Assembly: GCF_030816895.1 (NCBI RefSeq)
Contig: NZ_JAUSYL010000001.1
Coordinates: 620,001 to 684,000, forward strand
Direction of reading: 5' to 3'
DNA: 64,000 nt
DNA from: Clavibacter sp. B3I6
GTDB taxonomy: Bacteria > Actinomycetota > Actinomycetes > Actinomycetales > Microbacteriaceae
In this document: positions 17,735-25,884 of the stretch, piece after piece
How the letters are laid out: each line of letters begins with the position of its first letter
How positions within the stretch are numbered: the first letter of the stretch is position 1
Notes under the pieces: model-generated
What the model was told of the DNA's origin: nothing
The model's input: the letters and a program-made list of their open reading frames with translations, nothing else
The model's database searches: none
Program-made: the position numbers and the translations under genes

Positions 17735-18463
17735 TCAGGCGGGGGGCGCGGAGATGTGGTCCGCCATGACCGACGCCCACGCCGCGTAGACGCGGCCGTA
17801 GGACGTGTCATCCCCGTCGGGGGTGTCGAAGCGATGCGCGAGCGGGCTCGGGAAGGGGACGGACGTCGTGTCGGGCACCGTGGCGATCACGTGACGGGTG
17901 ACGTCGTCGAGGAGGCGCACGTGGCGTCCGATGCGGGACCGCATCCGCTCCGGCGTCTCGTGGGCGAGATCCAGCGGGGGGATCTCGGCGATGAGGATCT
18001 GCGCCGTGGACGCCAGGCGCGTGCGCAGATCCCGGAGCACGGCCTGGAGGCACCGCCGCCACGTGCGGGGCGTCGTGAACCGCAGGGAATCGCCGATCCC
18101 GAGCATCACCACCACCACATCGACGACGATCAGCTGCGGGTTCTCGCGGATCAGCCGAGGTGCGGTGCGGACGGTGAAGTCGGGTGTCGCCATGGCCTGC
18201 CAGTGCACGCCGCGGCGGGTGGAGCGCGCCATCCGACGCGCGAGCTGGGCGGCGACGGTCAGGTCCACGGTGAGCGTCTGGTAGCCGATCGCGGTGCCCT
18301 CGCCCATGACGGCGAGCAGCAGAGGATGCGGGCCGGGTACCCGCCCCGAGCTGGAATCGGGCGGGAACGGCGCCCGCGTCATGCGTCGTCGCATGACGCG
18401 GTAGGGGACGTAGCCGAGGACCGCGGCCCGCGCAGCCGAGATCAGTCTGGAGCTCGAGGACAT
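17735..18463 (-). CDS. SGNH/GDSL-hydrolase-like protein with degenerate active site
   Basis: This 242-residue protein has the SGNH layout: a block I-like strand and loop (LLLAVMGEGTAIGYQTLTV), a block III-like VVVMLGIGDSLRF, and a C-terminal segment DGDDTSYGRVYAAWASVM where block V should be. The usual block I GDS reads GEG, so the serine nucleophile is missing; block III G-x-N-D reads G-I-G-D; and the D-x-x-H pair is not recognisable. The fold is likely but hydrolase activity is doubtful. A basic N-terminus resembles a weak membrane anchor. It converges on hxlR with a 47-nt gap and sits in an accessory-looking stretch. Confidence 0.65.
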   Translation of the reverse strand: MSSSSRLISAARAAVLGYVPYRVMRRRMTRAPFPPDSSSGRVPGPHPLLLAVMGEGTAIGYQTLTVDLTVAAQLARRMARSTRRGVHWQAMATPDFTVRTAPRLIRENPQLIVVDVVVVMLGIGDSLRFTTPRTWRRCLQAVLRDLRTRLASTAQILIAEIPPLDLAHETPERMRSRIGRHVRLLDDVTRHVIATVPDTTSVPFPSPLAHRFDTPDGDDTSYGRVYAAWASVMADHISAPPA

Positions 18464-19032
18464 CGACGCACCCTTCCGCGATCACGATCTGCCGCCATCA
18501 CGAGCACGGTCCTGGGTCGAGCGGGGAGGAAGAGCCCGCCCAGGGGTGTGATGGTCGCCCTGGCGGGCTCCAGCATGCAGCCGTCGCTCGTTCGGCACGC
18601 ACGCGACTCGCAGGACCGGCCGCGTGCCGCCCATGGGGGACGGGCGGGAGGGGACGGGCATGCGGGGCCACCAGCTCCGGACAGGCTGGCGTACTCGAGA
18701 ACCTGGTCCGATGTCCTCACAAGAGGGGACTTTCGCAACAGTTTGTGACTATGCATGCCCCACTTGTCTCCGCCCTCTGGTGCTTTGGCTGGCGAGGGCC
18801 TACGTTCCAACCAGTCCCTGAGCAATTACCCGTTGCTGGGGATCTCGCATCCCGTCGCCGGAGCACGTCCCCTGGCGACGTGATCTCGAACACAGCAGTC
18901 GTCAGGCCCGAACCCGGACGGCTGTGAGCTGGGCCCGGTCAGTGCTCGTGCGCTCGCCGGGCTCGGACTCGGTGGTACGACGCCCCACGCGTGCCCCCGT
19001 ACGTGCCCGCACCTCGCCGCACCCCGATCGAG
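18464..19032. other. Gene-poor stretch, no convincing gene
   Basis: This ~570-nt stretch has short open frames on both strands, none with a recognisable product or a good start. The part at about 18,700-18,920 looks less GC-rich than its surroundings. It contains GGGACTTTCG at 18726-18735, which resembles half of a DosR-like box, but the second half and a correctly spaced -10 are absent. The stretch may be decayed or foreign DNA. Confidence 0.4.
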
Positions 19033-19422
19033 ATGTCGCCCATGCATCCAGAAGCACCACCGCCCTCCCGGCCGCGGTTCATCCGCCGCGACGACATCCA
19101 GCTCATGGTCGCCGTCGCCTGGAACGACGAAGGACGTCGTCGAGGCCTGCGCCCGCTGGCGTGGCAGATCGGAGACGGCGACTTCGTCCACTTCATCGGG
19201 ACGGCCGACGCCTACTCCCCCGCGAGCCGCCAGGAGATCATCGAGGACTGGATCGCCGAGCTGGGCGTCGCGGACGACATCGACCCCGTCCACGAGCTCC
19301 TCCGTCGTGACGGGTCGGAGATGGTCTGGACCGGGAGCATCGGCGCGATCGGCATGCAGTTCCGATTCCCCGCACCACCCGTGACGAGGAGGCTGCGCTC
19401 ATCACCCATGCCCGAGGGCTGA
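19033..19422 (+). CDS. Hypothetical protein
   Basis: This ORF of about 129 residues from the ATG at 19033 is of unrecognised family. The middle reads like a small soluble alpha/beta protein (DIQLMVAVAWNDEGRRRG, DGDFVHFIGTADAYS, QEIIEDWIAELGVADD). There is no signal peptide or membrane segment. A second ATG lies 9 nt downstream and an in-frame ATG 42 nt upstream, and no ribosome site clearly decides between them. The coding bias (third-position G/C, plausible residue composition) suggests a real gene. Function unknown. Confidence 0.5.
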   Translation: MSPMHPEAPPPSRPRFIRRDDIQLMVAVAWNDEGRRRGLRPLAWQIGDGDFVHFIGTADAYSPASRQEIIEDWIAELGVADDIDPVHELLRRDGSEMVWTGSIGAIGMQFRFPAPPVTRRLRSSPMPEG

Positions 19423-19456
19423 GCGAGGCGCGCTGGACGTACGACGACGGCCGACC

Positions 19457-19954
19457 TCACGGACGCGTGGTGGTCTCGAGGAGTCGGACGAGGAGGTCGG
19501 CAGCCCGATCCAGATCGGCACATCGCATGTCCTCGCGCGCGTCCGCCATCGCGTGGCGCACCCACGTGGCACGCACACGCGCGACGTCGGCCAGCACCTC
19601 GATGCCCGCCGGCCCCATCGACAGCGCCGACTCCGCGCCGTCGGAGGTCTCGATGAGGAACCCGCGCAGGAGCAGCGACGCCAGCCCCGGGATCGCCGCG
19701 GATCGGGATGTCCGGGACCCCCTCATGAGCTCCGTCCTCGTGACACGGCCGCCGCGGGCCACCTTCTTGAGGAACACCACCTGCAGGCCCGTCAGGGAGA
19801 TCCACTCGGGGAGGAGCTCCTCCTCGATCGCCTCCGTCAGTGACGTGATGGCGATCGCGAACCGCGCCTCCGCGTGCTGCCCGGGCGGACCGCTGATCCG
19901 GCCCTCCCGCTGCGCGGGCACATGGTCGTGGGGGTCGCTCATCTCCGGACGCAT
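19457..19954 (-). CDS. MarR-like winged-helix regulator
   Basis: This 165-residue protein has an N-terminal helix, then SLTGLQVVFLKKVARGGRVTRTELMRGSRTSRSAA and a winged segment LLLRGFLIETSDGAESALSM, followed by a long C-terminal helix: the layout of MarR-type regulators. The start at 19954 has GAGG 4 nt upstream; an in-frame ATG at 19942 is possible. It is convergent with the hypothetical gene before it and has no obvious target except itself and the gap upstream. Confidence 0.6.
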   Translation of the reverse strand: MRPEMSDPHDHVPAQREGRISGPPGQHAEARFAIAITSLTEAIEEELLPEWISLTGLQVVFLKKVARGGRVTRTELMRGSRTSRSAAIPGLASLLLRGFLIETSDGAESALSMGPAGIEVLADVARVRATWVRHAMADAREDMRCADLDRAADLLVRLLETTTRP

Positions 19955-20550
19955 ATGCCTCGTGGACCTCTCGATGCCGGGAGCGATCCCCGGCGTTGCG
20001 GACGACGCCGTCCGCGGGGTCTGGGAAGAGGGCCTGTAGACGCGACCCTAACCGTGATCGCGCTCCCACGACCGTTACGACGCTCATCTCCCGACTTCCG
20101 CGTCCCCGTCGGCCGCTGAGCGGACTTCCACCCGAGCACCGGTCGGCGCGGCGGACCGGGGCGCTCCATCAGGGCGGCCGGCCGGGTCGAGCACCTGGTG
20201 CGCGCCGTCATCCCCGTCCCCGTCTCCGGCGCCGCGCCCGAGCGGATCGTCGAGCTCCCCGCCCGCCGCCATCCGCCCGGACCGACCGACACGGGTTCCC
20301 AGGGGAGCGAAATCAGCAGTACTGGGTGCCCTGCGGATCCGGGCCCTCCCCGTCCGCAGGCCGCACCCGGGAGGTCGGAGACGGACTGCGGGCCCCTCCG
20401 ACACGAGTGCCTGTGCTTGCATCAGGCGCGCCGTCGCCCGAGCAGCGGTGCCGCCACAGGGCGAGCGCACCTCACCCCGCGGACGATGAGCGGCGGCTCG
20501 TCCGACAGGAGGCGACCGACCCGGACGCGTCGCACCGAGGAGATCGCGAC
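19955..20550. other. Gene-poor stretch, no convincing gene
   Basis: About 600 nt between a MarR-like gene and an orphan. Open frames run through it on both strands but have arginine/proline-rich shadow-like composition and no recognisable product. The only clear element is the GAGGAG ribosome site just before 20551. Confidence 0.4.
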
Positions 20551-20997
20551 ATGTCCGACGGAACGCCGCGCCGGCCACGACCCGTGCCGCACGTGACGCA
20601 GCGCATCGCCGTGTCGGAGGGTCTCGCCCTCGGCTTCGCGGTCAGCGGTCGGTGGAGCATCCCCTTCGACACGCTCGCCATCCATCGCGCCGTGGTCACC
20701 GCCTACCTGGACTGGCCCCAAGCCCCCGTGTTCCCCCAGGTGCACGCTGAGCTCTCCTCGGGACTGTCCGGCGTCCACGCCCTGATGCGCGCCGACGACA
20801 CCGCGCACACCTTCGCCCTGTACTGGGCCCGGGACACCGGCACCGACGGGGACCTCAGCCCCCGATCCCGGTTCGACGACTGGACGCCCGACTCCGCCGA
20901 GGACGTGGACTACGCGGTCGAGTCCATCGCCGGACCCGTCACCCGGACCCAATGGCACGCCCTCGCCGCCACCGTCATCACGCGGCTCTCGGAGTGA
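20551..20997 (+). CDS. Hypothetical protein
   Basis: This 148-residue protein has an ATG at 20551 preceded by CGAGGAG at good spacing. After a basic proline-rich start it reads ISVSEG-like strands (RIAVSEGLALGFAVSGRW) and later FALYWARDTGTDGDLSPRSR and TRTQWHALAATVITRL. No family is recognised. It is soluble by appearance. It ends before a strong bidirectional terminator shared with doxX. No DosR-like box precedes it. Confidence 0.55.
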   Translation: MSDGTPRRPRPVPHVTQRIAVSEGLALGFAVSGRWSIPFDTLAIHRAVVTAYLDWPQAPVFPQVHAELSSGLSGVHALMRADDTAHTFALYWARDTGTDGDLSPRSRFDDWTPDSAEDVDYAVESIAGPVTRTQWHALAATVITRLSE

Positions 20998-21072
20998 CGG
21001 CGCTCCCGCGCGTCCACGCGCGCCATGCAGGCCAGGGCCGGCGGCGTGCGCGAACCCGGGCACGCGCACGAC

Positions 21073-21108
21073 GGGAGGGCCGGGACCCTCGCGGATCCCG
21101 GCCCTCCC
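21073..21108. terminator. Bidirectional terminator before doxX
   Basis: A perfect 13-bp stem (21073-21085 with 21096-21108) and 10-nt loop lie between the orphan gene ending at 20997 and the converging doxX. Confidence 0.8.
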
Positions 21109-21118
21109 GAGGCGCGGG

Positions 21119-21724
21119 TCAGATGAGCCAGCGCTGGTCCCGCACGACGGGCAGGCGGCGCCAGGCGCGGCCGAGACCGAGGGTGTCGCCGGCCGACAGG
21201 GACGCGATCGCGACGAGGGCCAGCGCGTACACGATGTGGTAGTCGACGAGCGGGTTGGTGGACGCGGTGCCGGCCGTGAACGGCCACTCGGCCAGGTACA
21301 TCATGAGCATGACGGCCGAGCCGACGACGGCGCTCACGCGGAGGCCGATGCCGAGCACCACCGCGAGGCCGATGCCCAGCATCGCGAGCATGAAGAGCAC
21401 GTCCACGACGGGGTTCGCGAGCCCGGCGAAGAACGGCGCGAGCGGACCCGTGACGGCGGGGCTCGTGAGGAAGCCCTGCGCGGGCGTCCCGCCGTTCACC
21501 CACGCACGCTCCACCGGGGTGGAGAAGCCGAGGCCGAAGGTCTTGTCGAGGAAGGCCCAGAGGAAGACGAAGCCCGTCGCGATCCGGAGCACGGCGAGGG
21601 CGATGCGGCCCCGCCCGGTCGTGACGCGGGTGCGCTCGTCGACGGCGAGGGCGGATGCGGATGCGGCGGTGCTCGTGGTCCGTCCCGCCCCGGATGCGGT
21701 GGTGGTGACGGTGTGGGCGGTCAT
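21119..21724 (-). CDS. DoxX family membrane protein
   Basis: This 201-residue protein has a ~45-residue hydrophilic threonine/alanine-rich N-terminus and four hydrophobic segments, starting with RIALAVLRIATGFVFLWAFLDKTFGLGF, the typical DoxX/DoxD opening. The last helices include DYHIVYALALVAIASL. DoxX proteins are quinone-linked membrane redox proteins; mycobacterial DoxX works with superoxide dismutase and a thiosulfate sulfurtransferase. Start at 21724 with an AAGGGGAA ribosome site. It is divergent from ackA. A DosR-like box at 21801-21814 and a GAGCCT hexamer predict a 41-nt leader. Confidence 0.87.
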   Translation of the reverse strand: MTAHTVTTTASGAGRTTSTAASASALAVDERTRVTTGRGRIALAVLRIATGFVFLWAFLDKTFGLGFSTPVERAWVNGGTPAQGFLTSPAVTGPLAPFFAGLANPVVDVLFMLAMLGIGLAVVLGIGLRVSAVVGSAVMLMMYLAEWPFTAGTASTNPLVDYHIVYALALVAIASLSAGDTLGLGRAWRRLPVVRDQRWLI

Positions 21725-21800
21725 GGTCGTTCCCCTTCGGTGCGATGCGGCGGATGGTGCCTGATGGATCCAGGCTCGTCCCGCCCGGCGCGGGCCGGCA

Positions 21801-21814
21801 GGGCCCAAGGTCCC
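21801..21814 (-). promoter_or_regulatory. DosR-like box 2 (doxX)
   Basis: Read toward doxX it is GGGACCTTGGGCCC. The centre is 42.5 nt upstream of a predicted start at 21765, which follows GAGCCT (21777-21772) by 6 nt. Confidence 0.8.
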
Positions 21815-21867
21815 GCGACGCGCGCGACGTCCGGGCCCGCGCCCGGGTCCGTGCCCGGGTCCGTGGG

Positions 21868-21881
21868 GGGACGTTCGCCCC
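21868..21881 (+). promoter_or_regulatory. DosR-like box 3 (ackA)
   Basis: GGGACGTTCGCCCC is centred exactly 42.5 nt before the ackA ATG. CAGAGT lies 6 nt before that ATG and there is no ribosome site, so transcription probably starts at the A of ATG. Confidence 0.8.
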
Positions 21882-21916
21882 TGGTCGCCGACCGCGCGGA
21901 TCCGCAGAGTCGTCGC

Positions 21917-23086
21917 ATGCCCACCCCGCCTCCCGTCGCGCCCGCCGACGCCTCCCCCGCCGCCCTCGTCCTCGTGCTCAACGCCGGGTCCTCGTCGCTC
22001 AAGTACCGCGCCGTCGACCCCGCCACCGGCGCCGCCCGCGTCTCGGGCACCATCGAGCGCATCGGCGAGCACGGCGGCGACGTGCCCGACCACGAGTCGG
22101 CGGTGCGCGTCGCCCTCGAGCGCCTGCAGGGCGAGGACGCGGACCCGCCGGTCGCGGTGGGCCACCGCGTGGTGCACGGCGGATCCCTGTTCGACCGCGC
22201 CGTGGTCGTCGACGCCGAGGTCGAGGCCGCCATCGACGACCTCTCCGCCCTCGCTCCCCTGCACAACCCCGCGAACCTGGCCGGGATCCGCGCCGCTCGC
22301 GCCGTGCTGCCCGACGTGCCGCACGTCGCCGTCTTCGACACCGCGTTCCACCGCACGATCCCCGAGGCCGCGTCCACCTACGCGATCGACGCGGACCTCG
22401 CCGCGCGCCACGGCATCCGCCGCTACGGCTTCCACGGCACCTCGCACCGCTTCGTCTCGCGCGCGGCGGCGGAGTTCCTGGGCCGGCCGATCGAGGAGAC
22501 GCGCATGATCGTGCTGCACATCGGCAACGGCGCGTCCGCCTGCGCGGTCGACCGGGGCCGCTCCATCGAGACCTCGATGGGCATGACGCCCCTCGAGGGG
22601 CTCGTGATGGGCACCCGCTCCGGCGACATCGACCCGGCCGTGCTCTTCCACCTGCACCGCCGGGCGGGCCTCGGCTTCGACGAGCTGGAGGCGCTGCTCA
22701 ACCGCGGCAGCGGGCTGCTCGGGCTCACCGGATCCGGCGACATGCGCGACGTGCAGGCCGCCGAGCTCGACGGCGACCCGCGCGCCGCCCTCGCGCTGGA
22801 GGTCTACCGGCACCGGATCCGGCGCTACGTGGGCGCGTACACCGCGGAGCTCGGCGGCCTCGACGCCGTGGTCTTCACCGCGGGCGTGGGCGAGCACGAC
22901 TCGCTGCTGCGCCGCCGGAGCCTCGCGGGTCTCGAGCACCTGGGCATCGCGGTGGATCCCGACCGCAACGAGCTCGCCTCCACCCATGCGCGTCGCATCT
23001 CGCCGGAGGGCTCGCCGGTGCAGGTGCTCGTGGTGCCGACGGACGAGGAGTGGGAGATCGCGCGGCAGGCGGTGGAGGTGATCTGA
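21917..23086 (+). CDS. ackA: Acetate kinase
   Basis: This 389-residue enzyme converts acetyl-phosphate and ADP to acetate and ATP. The motifs LNAGSSSLKYRAV, GHRVVHGG, FDTAFHRTIPE, YGFHGTSHRFVS, LHIGNGASACAV and FTAGVGEHDSLLR are intact and the length is normal. No ribosome site precedes the ATG, and the layout predicts a leaderless mRNA driven from a DosR-like box. No phosphotransacetylase gene is nearby. The co-controlled phosphoketolase at 27847 would supply acetyl-phosphate instead, giving a phosphoketolase-acetate kinase route to ATP. Confidence 0.96.
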   Translation: MPTPPPVAPADASPAALVLVLNAGSSSLKYRAVDPATGAARVSGTIERIGEHGGDVPDHESAVRVALERLQGEDADPPVAVGHRVVHGGSLFDRAVVVDAEVEAAIDDLSALAPLHNPANLAGIRAARAVLPDVPHVAVFDTAFHRTIPEAASTYAIDADLAARHGIRRYGFHGTSHRFVSRAAAEFLGRPIEETRMIVLHIGNGASACAVDRGRSIETSMGMTPLEGLVMGTRSGDIDPAVLFHLHRRAGLGFDELEALLNRGSGLLGLTGSGDMRDVQAAELDGDPRAALALEVYRHRIRRYVGAYTAELGGLDAVVFTAGVGEHDSLLRRRSLAGLEHLGIAVDPDRNELASTHARRISPEGSPVQVLVVPTDEEWEIARQAVEVI

Positions 23087-23324
23087 GGATCCGCGGTGGC
23101 GCCCTGCGCCCTGCGCGACCGGTCTCCCCTCGCGTCCGGGCCAGCGCCTCGTCGGACCCGACTCGCTGCCCGGCCGTACTGAACCCCCGTGGTCCCGCGC
23201 CGCGCCCGCGGGCGCTCCCCGCACGCCGCCGCGAGTCGGCGCAGGCGCGAGGGTCGCCGGGACTCGGCACGGGGGTGCCGGCCGGGCGTTCGACGGGATC
23301 GGGTCGCTGGTATTGACTGGGGCC

Positions 23325-23708
23325 ATGGATCACGAGGACGCACCCCGGGACGATGACGCGTCCGGGACCCCGGACGAACCCGAGCCCCGCCAGCTGACGG
23401 TCGAGGAGGTCGACGAGCTCGACCGGGAGCGGGCCGACGAGGACTCGACGGAGAGCATCCTCGCCGACGCCGATCGTCGGGACGAGCGCGCGGACATCCG
23501 CGACGCCGTGTCCGACGAGCGCGAGCGGGTCGCCGACAAGGAGGCGTTCACCGCTCCCGGCGGGTCCTACGCGGGCCAGGGCGAACGCCGTGCCGCGGCG
23601 CAGGACCGGCTCCACGCGAAGGGGGACCGGGAGTCCTCGGCCGACGACCGCGTGCGCCTCACGAGGGATCGGTCCGCGGACGGCGCCCCCGTCGACGACC
23701 CCGCCTGA
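23325..23708 (+). CDS. Hypothetical, highly charged protein
   Basis: This ~127-residue protein is almost entirely charged and probably disordered or coiled: QLTVEEVDELDRERADED, ADADRRDERADIRDAVSDER, then GDRESSADDRVRLTRDRSAD. Heptad-like D/E-R spacing recalls small actinobacterial coiled proteins of unknown function. TTGACT lies 6 nt before the ATG, so the message may be leaderless. There is no matching DosR-like box at the expected position, even though it lies between two genes that have one. An in-frame start 12 nt upstream is possible. Confidence 0.55.
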   Translation: MDHEDAPRDDDASGTPDEPEPRQLTVEEVDELDRERADEDSTESILADADRRDERADIRDAVSDERERVADKEAFTAPGGSYAGQGERRAAAQDRLHAKGDRESSADDRVRLTRDRSADGAPVDDPA

Positions 23709-23722
23709 CCGCCCCCGCGGGC

Positions 23723-23736
23723 AGGACCTTCGGCCC
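23723..23736 (+). promoter_or_regulatory. DosR-like box 4 (USP at 23772)
   Basis: AGGACCTTCGGCCC lies within a longer palindrome GCAGGACC-TTC-GGCCCTGC. The centre is 42.5 nt before the USP ATG, and TAGCGT (23761-23766) is 5 nt before it. Confidence 0.85.
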
Positions 23737-23771
23737 TGCTGGCGGCAGCCGAGACGGACGTAGCGTCGACC

Positions 23772-24278
23772 ATGACCTTCGTGAAGGACACCCACAGCCC
23801 CTCCGCCGACCTGCGCCCCCTCGTCGTGGGCTTCGACGGCTCCCCCGCCGCGCTGATCGCCCTCGAGCGCGGGATCGTCATGGCCCGCGCCCTCGGTGCC
23901 CCGCTGCGACTCGTCGCCGCGTGGCAGCTGCCCGTCCAGTACAGCGGCTACGGCGTCGTGGACTGGTCCCCGGAGGAGTCCACGCGCGAGATGGTGGCGG
24001 ACGCCGTCCGCACCCGCTTCGGCGATCACGTGCCCGAGTGGATCAGCACCGAGCTGCACCAGGGCGGTGCCGGCGGCGTGCTCATCGAGGCGAGCCGCGA
24101 TGCGCAGATGCTGATCGTCGGCAGCCGCGGGCACGGCGGCTTCGTCGGCCTCCTCCTCGGCTCCGTCAGCGCCGCCGTCGTCGGGCATGCCCGGTGCCCG
24201 GTGCTGGTCATGCACGACGACCGGATCGTCGACGCGACCACCGACGGAGCACCTGCACCGGCGGCGGTGGCCGCGTGA
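23772..24278 (+). CDS. Universal stress protein
   Basis: This 168-residue single USP domain begins LRPLVVGFDGSPAALIALERG and has the nucleotide-binding pattern LIVGSRGHGGFVGLLLGSVS, then the terminal strand CPVLVMHDDR. The ATP-type G-x2-G-x9-G-S motif is canonical. No ribosome site precedes the ATG; TAGCGT 5 nt upstream plus the box centred at -42.5 predict leaderless transcription under DevR. Its domain is very close in sequence to the USP domains at 24887 and 26541 (shared VGSRGHGGFVGLLLGSVS stretch), which suggests local duplication. Confidence 0.92.
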   Translation: MTFVKDTHSPSADLRPLVVGFDGSPAALIALERGIVMARALGAPLRLVAAWQLPVQYSGYGVVDWSPEESTREMVADAVRTRFGDHVPEWISTELHQGGAGGVLIEASRDAQMLIVGSRGHGGFVGLLLGSVSAAVVGHARCPVLVMHDDRIVDATTDGAPAPAAVAA

Positions 24279-24494
24279 CCTCCGTGCCGGACGCCGTCGG
24301 GACGGGAGGTCCGACGCCGGCACGCGTGAGGGCGCGGCCGGGCCCCCGAGCCATGGCGTCTCGGTGCGGAGACGCTCCCGCGCACGCGCTCGGGAGCACC
24401 TCATCCTGCGGATCGTCGCCCGGGACGGCGTCGTCGAGGCGCGCTGGGCGCAGCTGACGCGGAGGCTCGGCCGCCCGGGCCGACGCGTCCCCGG

Positions 24495-24782
24495 CTAGAG
24501 CCACACGGCGATGTCGTCGACGACCCGGTCCACATGCGGCGATCCCAGGGACTCCGCCTGCTGGCGTTCGTCGTGGGAGCGGACACGCCCGGTGAGGGTG
24601 ACGGTCGTGCCCGCGGTGGTCGCGTGGACGCGGGCGGCCTCGACGGTGGCGTCGCGGATCAGCGCCGCGCGGATCCGAGCCGAGGTCTCCCTGCTCGCGG
24701 GGCGCTGGCTGAGCGTGATGTCGTCGATGACGGCGGCGACGCCGGTGAGGCGGGCGACCGCGCGGCGCGCCGCGGCGTCCTG
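24495..24782 (-). pseudogene. BON-domain protein remnant, 5' end missing
   Basis: The minus strand encodes AARRAVARLTGVAAVIDDI followed by LSQRPASRETSARIRAAL, then VTLTGRVRSHDERQQAESL and PHVDRVVDDIAVWL before a TAG. This matches the end of one BON domain and a complete last one, as in three-BON stress proteins of OsmY type. No ATG, GTG or TTG is available in frame between the preceding USP stop (24887) and this homology, so the gene lacks its start and roughly its first half. A perfect inverted repeat lies at the upstream edge. It may be a leftover of a deletion next to the USP gene. Confidence 0.7.
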
Positions 24783-24788
24783 ATGGGA

Positions 24789-24812
24789 GGCTGCATCGAC
24801 GCTGATGCAGCC
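24789..24812. repeat. Short perfect inverted repeat at the BON remnant edge
   Basis: GGCTGCATC and GATGCAGCC (9 bp each) flank a 6-nt spacer. It lies between the USP stop at 24887 and the truncated BON frame. It could be a terminator of the USP gene or mark the deletion junction. Confidence 0.5.
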
Positions 24813-24886
24813 CTGGGGCGAGTGTCCCTCCGCCGGCCGGCTGCGGGCAGTGCCCGAGGTCCCGTCGCCTCCGGCGGATCGTGCGC

Positions 24887-25714
24887 TCAGCCCAGGGCGG
24901 CGACGAGCGGCGAGGCGGGCGCGTCGGTCGCCCGGCTGCCGTCGCCGAGCGCTTCCGCGCCGGCGCTGACCGGGTCCTCGTGCTCGACGAGCGGCGCGTG
25001 CATGACGAGGACGGGGCAGGCCGCGTGCTCGGCGCAGGCGGAGCTGACGGATCCGAGGAGGAGTCCGACGAAGCCGCCGTGGCCGCGGCTGCCGACGACG
25101 AGCATCTGCGCCGCGCGGCTCTCCGCGATGAGGACCTGCGCGGGGTGTCCCTCGACCGTCGCGCTGGAGAACCACGCGGGGATCGTGGAGCCGAACCGGC
25201 GACGGGCGGCCTGGTCGACGACGCGTCGGAGAGCCGCGGCCGGATCCCGCGTCGCGAGCGGGAGCTGGCCGTGCGTCAGCGGCTGCTGCCATGCGGCGAC
25301 GAGGCGGACGGGTGCGGCGAGGCCCCGGCCGATGAGCAGGGCCCGGTTGAGCGCGGACTCGGCGGCGGGTGAGGCGTCGTAGCCGACGACGATGGGGCGC
25401 GCGTCGGGGGACGCGGCGGTGCGGGGCGCATCGGACCGGGTGGTCTCCCCGTCCAGCAGATCGCGCGCGGCGTGCACGACGAGGTCGCGGAGGTAGCTGC
25501 GCAGCGGGACGCCGGGACCGACGACGGCGTCGTAGCTGCCCTGCGCGAGCCGGACGACGTCATCGCGCGGGGCATCGGGGAAGCGGGCGCCGAGCGTGGT
25601 GACGGCGTCGAGCACGATGGCGTCACGGTCGCGGTCCACCGGCACGGGCGGTCGGCCGCGGTCCGAGGAGCGCCGGGAGGGGCGGGAGGCGTCGGACGGG
25701 GTGCGAGCGGACAT
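24887..25714 (-). CDS. Universal stress protein with N-terminal three-helix domain
   Basis: This 275-residue protein is a fusion. Residues ~28-90 (DAIVLDAVTTLGARFPDAPRDD, then YLRDLVVHAARDLL) resemble the actinobacterial three-helix bundle dimerisation domain. Residues ~105-250 are a USP domain (RPIVVGYDASPAAESAL; LVVGSRGHGGFVGLLLGSVS; CPVLVMHAPL). The start at 25714 has a GGAG ribosome site. A DosR-like box at 25785-25798 and GAGCCT predict a 35-nt leader. The same architecture recurs at 26541, so the two are paralogues. The role of the fusion is unknown; forced dimerisation of the USP domain is an inference. Confidence 0.88.
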   Translation of the reverse strand: MSARTPSDASRPSRRSSDRGRPPVPVDRDRDAIVLDAVTTLGARFPDAPRDDVVRLAQGSYDAVVGPGVPLRSYLRDLVVHAARDLLDGETTRSDAPRTAASPDARPIVVGYDASPAAESALNRALLIGRGLAAPVRLVAAWQQPLTHGQLPLATRDPAAALRRVVDQAARRRFGSTIPAWFSSATVEGHPAQVLIAESRAAQMLVVGSRGHGGFVGLLLGSVSSACAEHAACPVLVMHAPLVEHEDPVSAGAEALGDGSRATDAPASPLVAALG

Positions 25715-25784
25715 GGGGGCTCCTGATGGATGGGTGACCGATCGGTCATGCCCCCAGGCTCGTCCCGGATCCCCGCCTCCCGTA

Positions 25785-25798
25785 GAGGCGGAGGTCCC
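25785..25798 (-). promoter_or_regulatory. DosR-like box 5 (USP at 24887)
   Basis: Read toward the gene it is GGGACCTCCGCCTC. The centre is 42.5 nt upstream of a predicted start at 25749, which follows GAGCCT (25761-25756) by 6 nt. Confidence 0.75.
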
Positions 25799-25884
25799 GG
25801 CGGCCAGCACGCCGGCGCGAGCGGTCGGGGCGAGGGCGGTGCCCGCCGGGTGGGGAGCGCCGGGTTGGTCGACGGCCGCTGTGG

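Noticed and set aside
18745..18927. 60-codon plus-strand ORF with a TATGCA-like -10 nearby
   Set aside because: No ribosome site, no family resemblance, and the surrounding stretch looks decayed.
21841..21864. GCCCGGGTCC direct repeat between doxX and ackA
   Set aside because: Short and GC-rich; lies between two clear DosR-like boxes but does not match them, so no function is claimed.
23276..23289. Expected DosR-like box for the charged protein at 23325
   Set aside because: The sequence at the exact 42.5-nt position does not match the consensus although a hexamer is well placed, so the gene is not counted in the regulon.
24187..24498. Plus-strand ORF ending EARWAQLTRRLGRPGRRVPG after the USP at 23772
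   Set aside because: It overlaps the USP in another frame, has no ribosome site, and no recognisable domain; the 216-nt gap after the USP holds nothing I can support.
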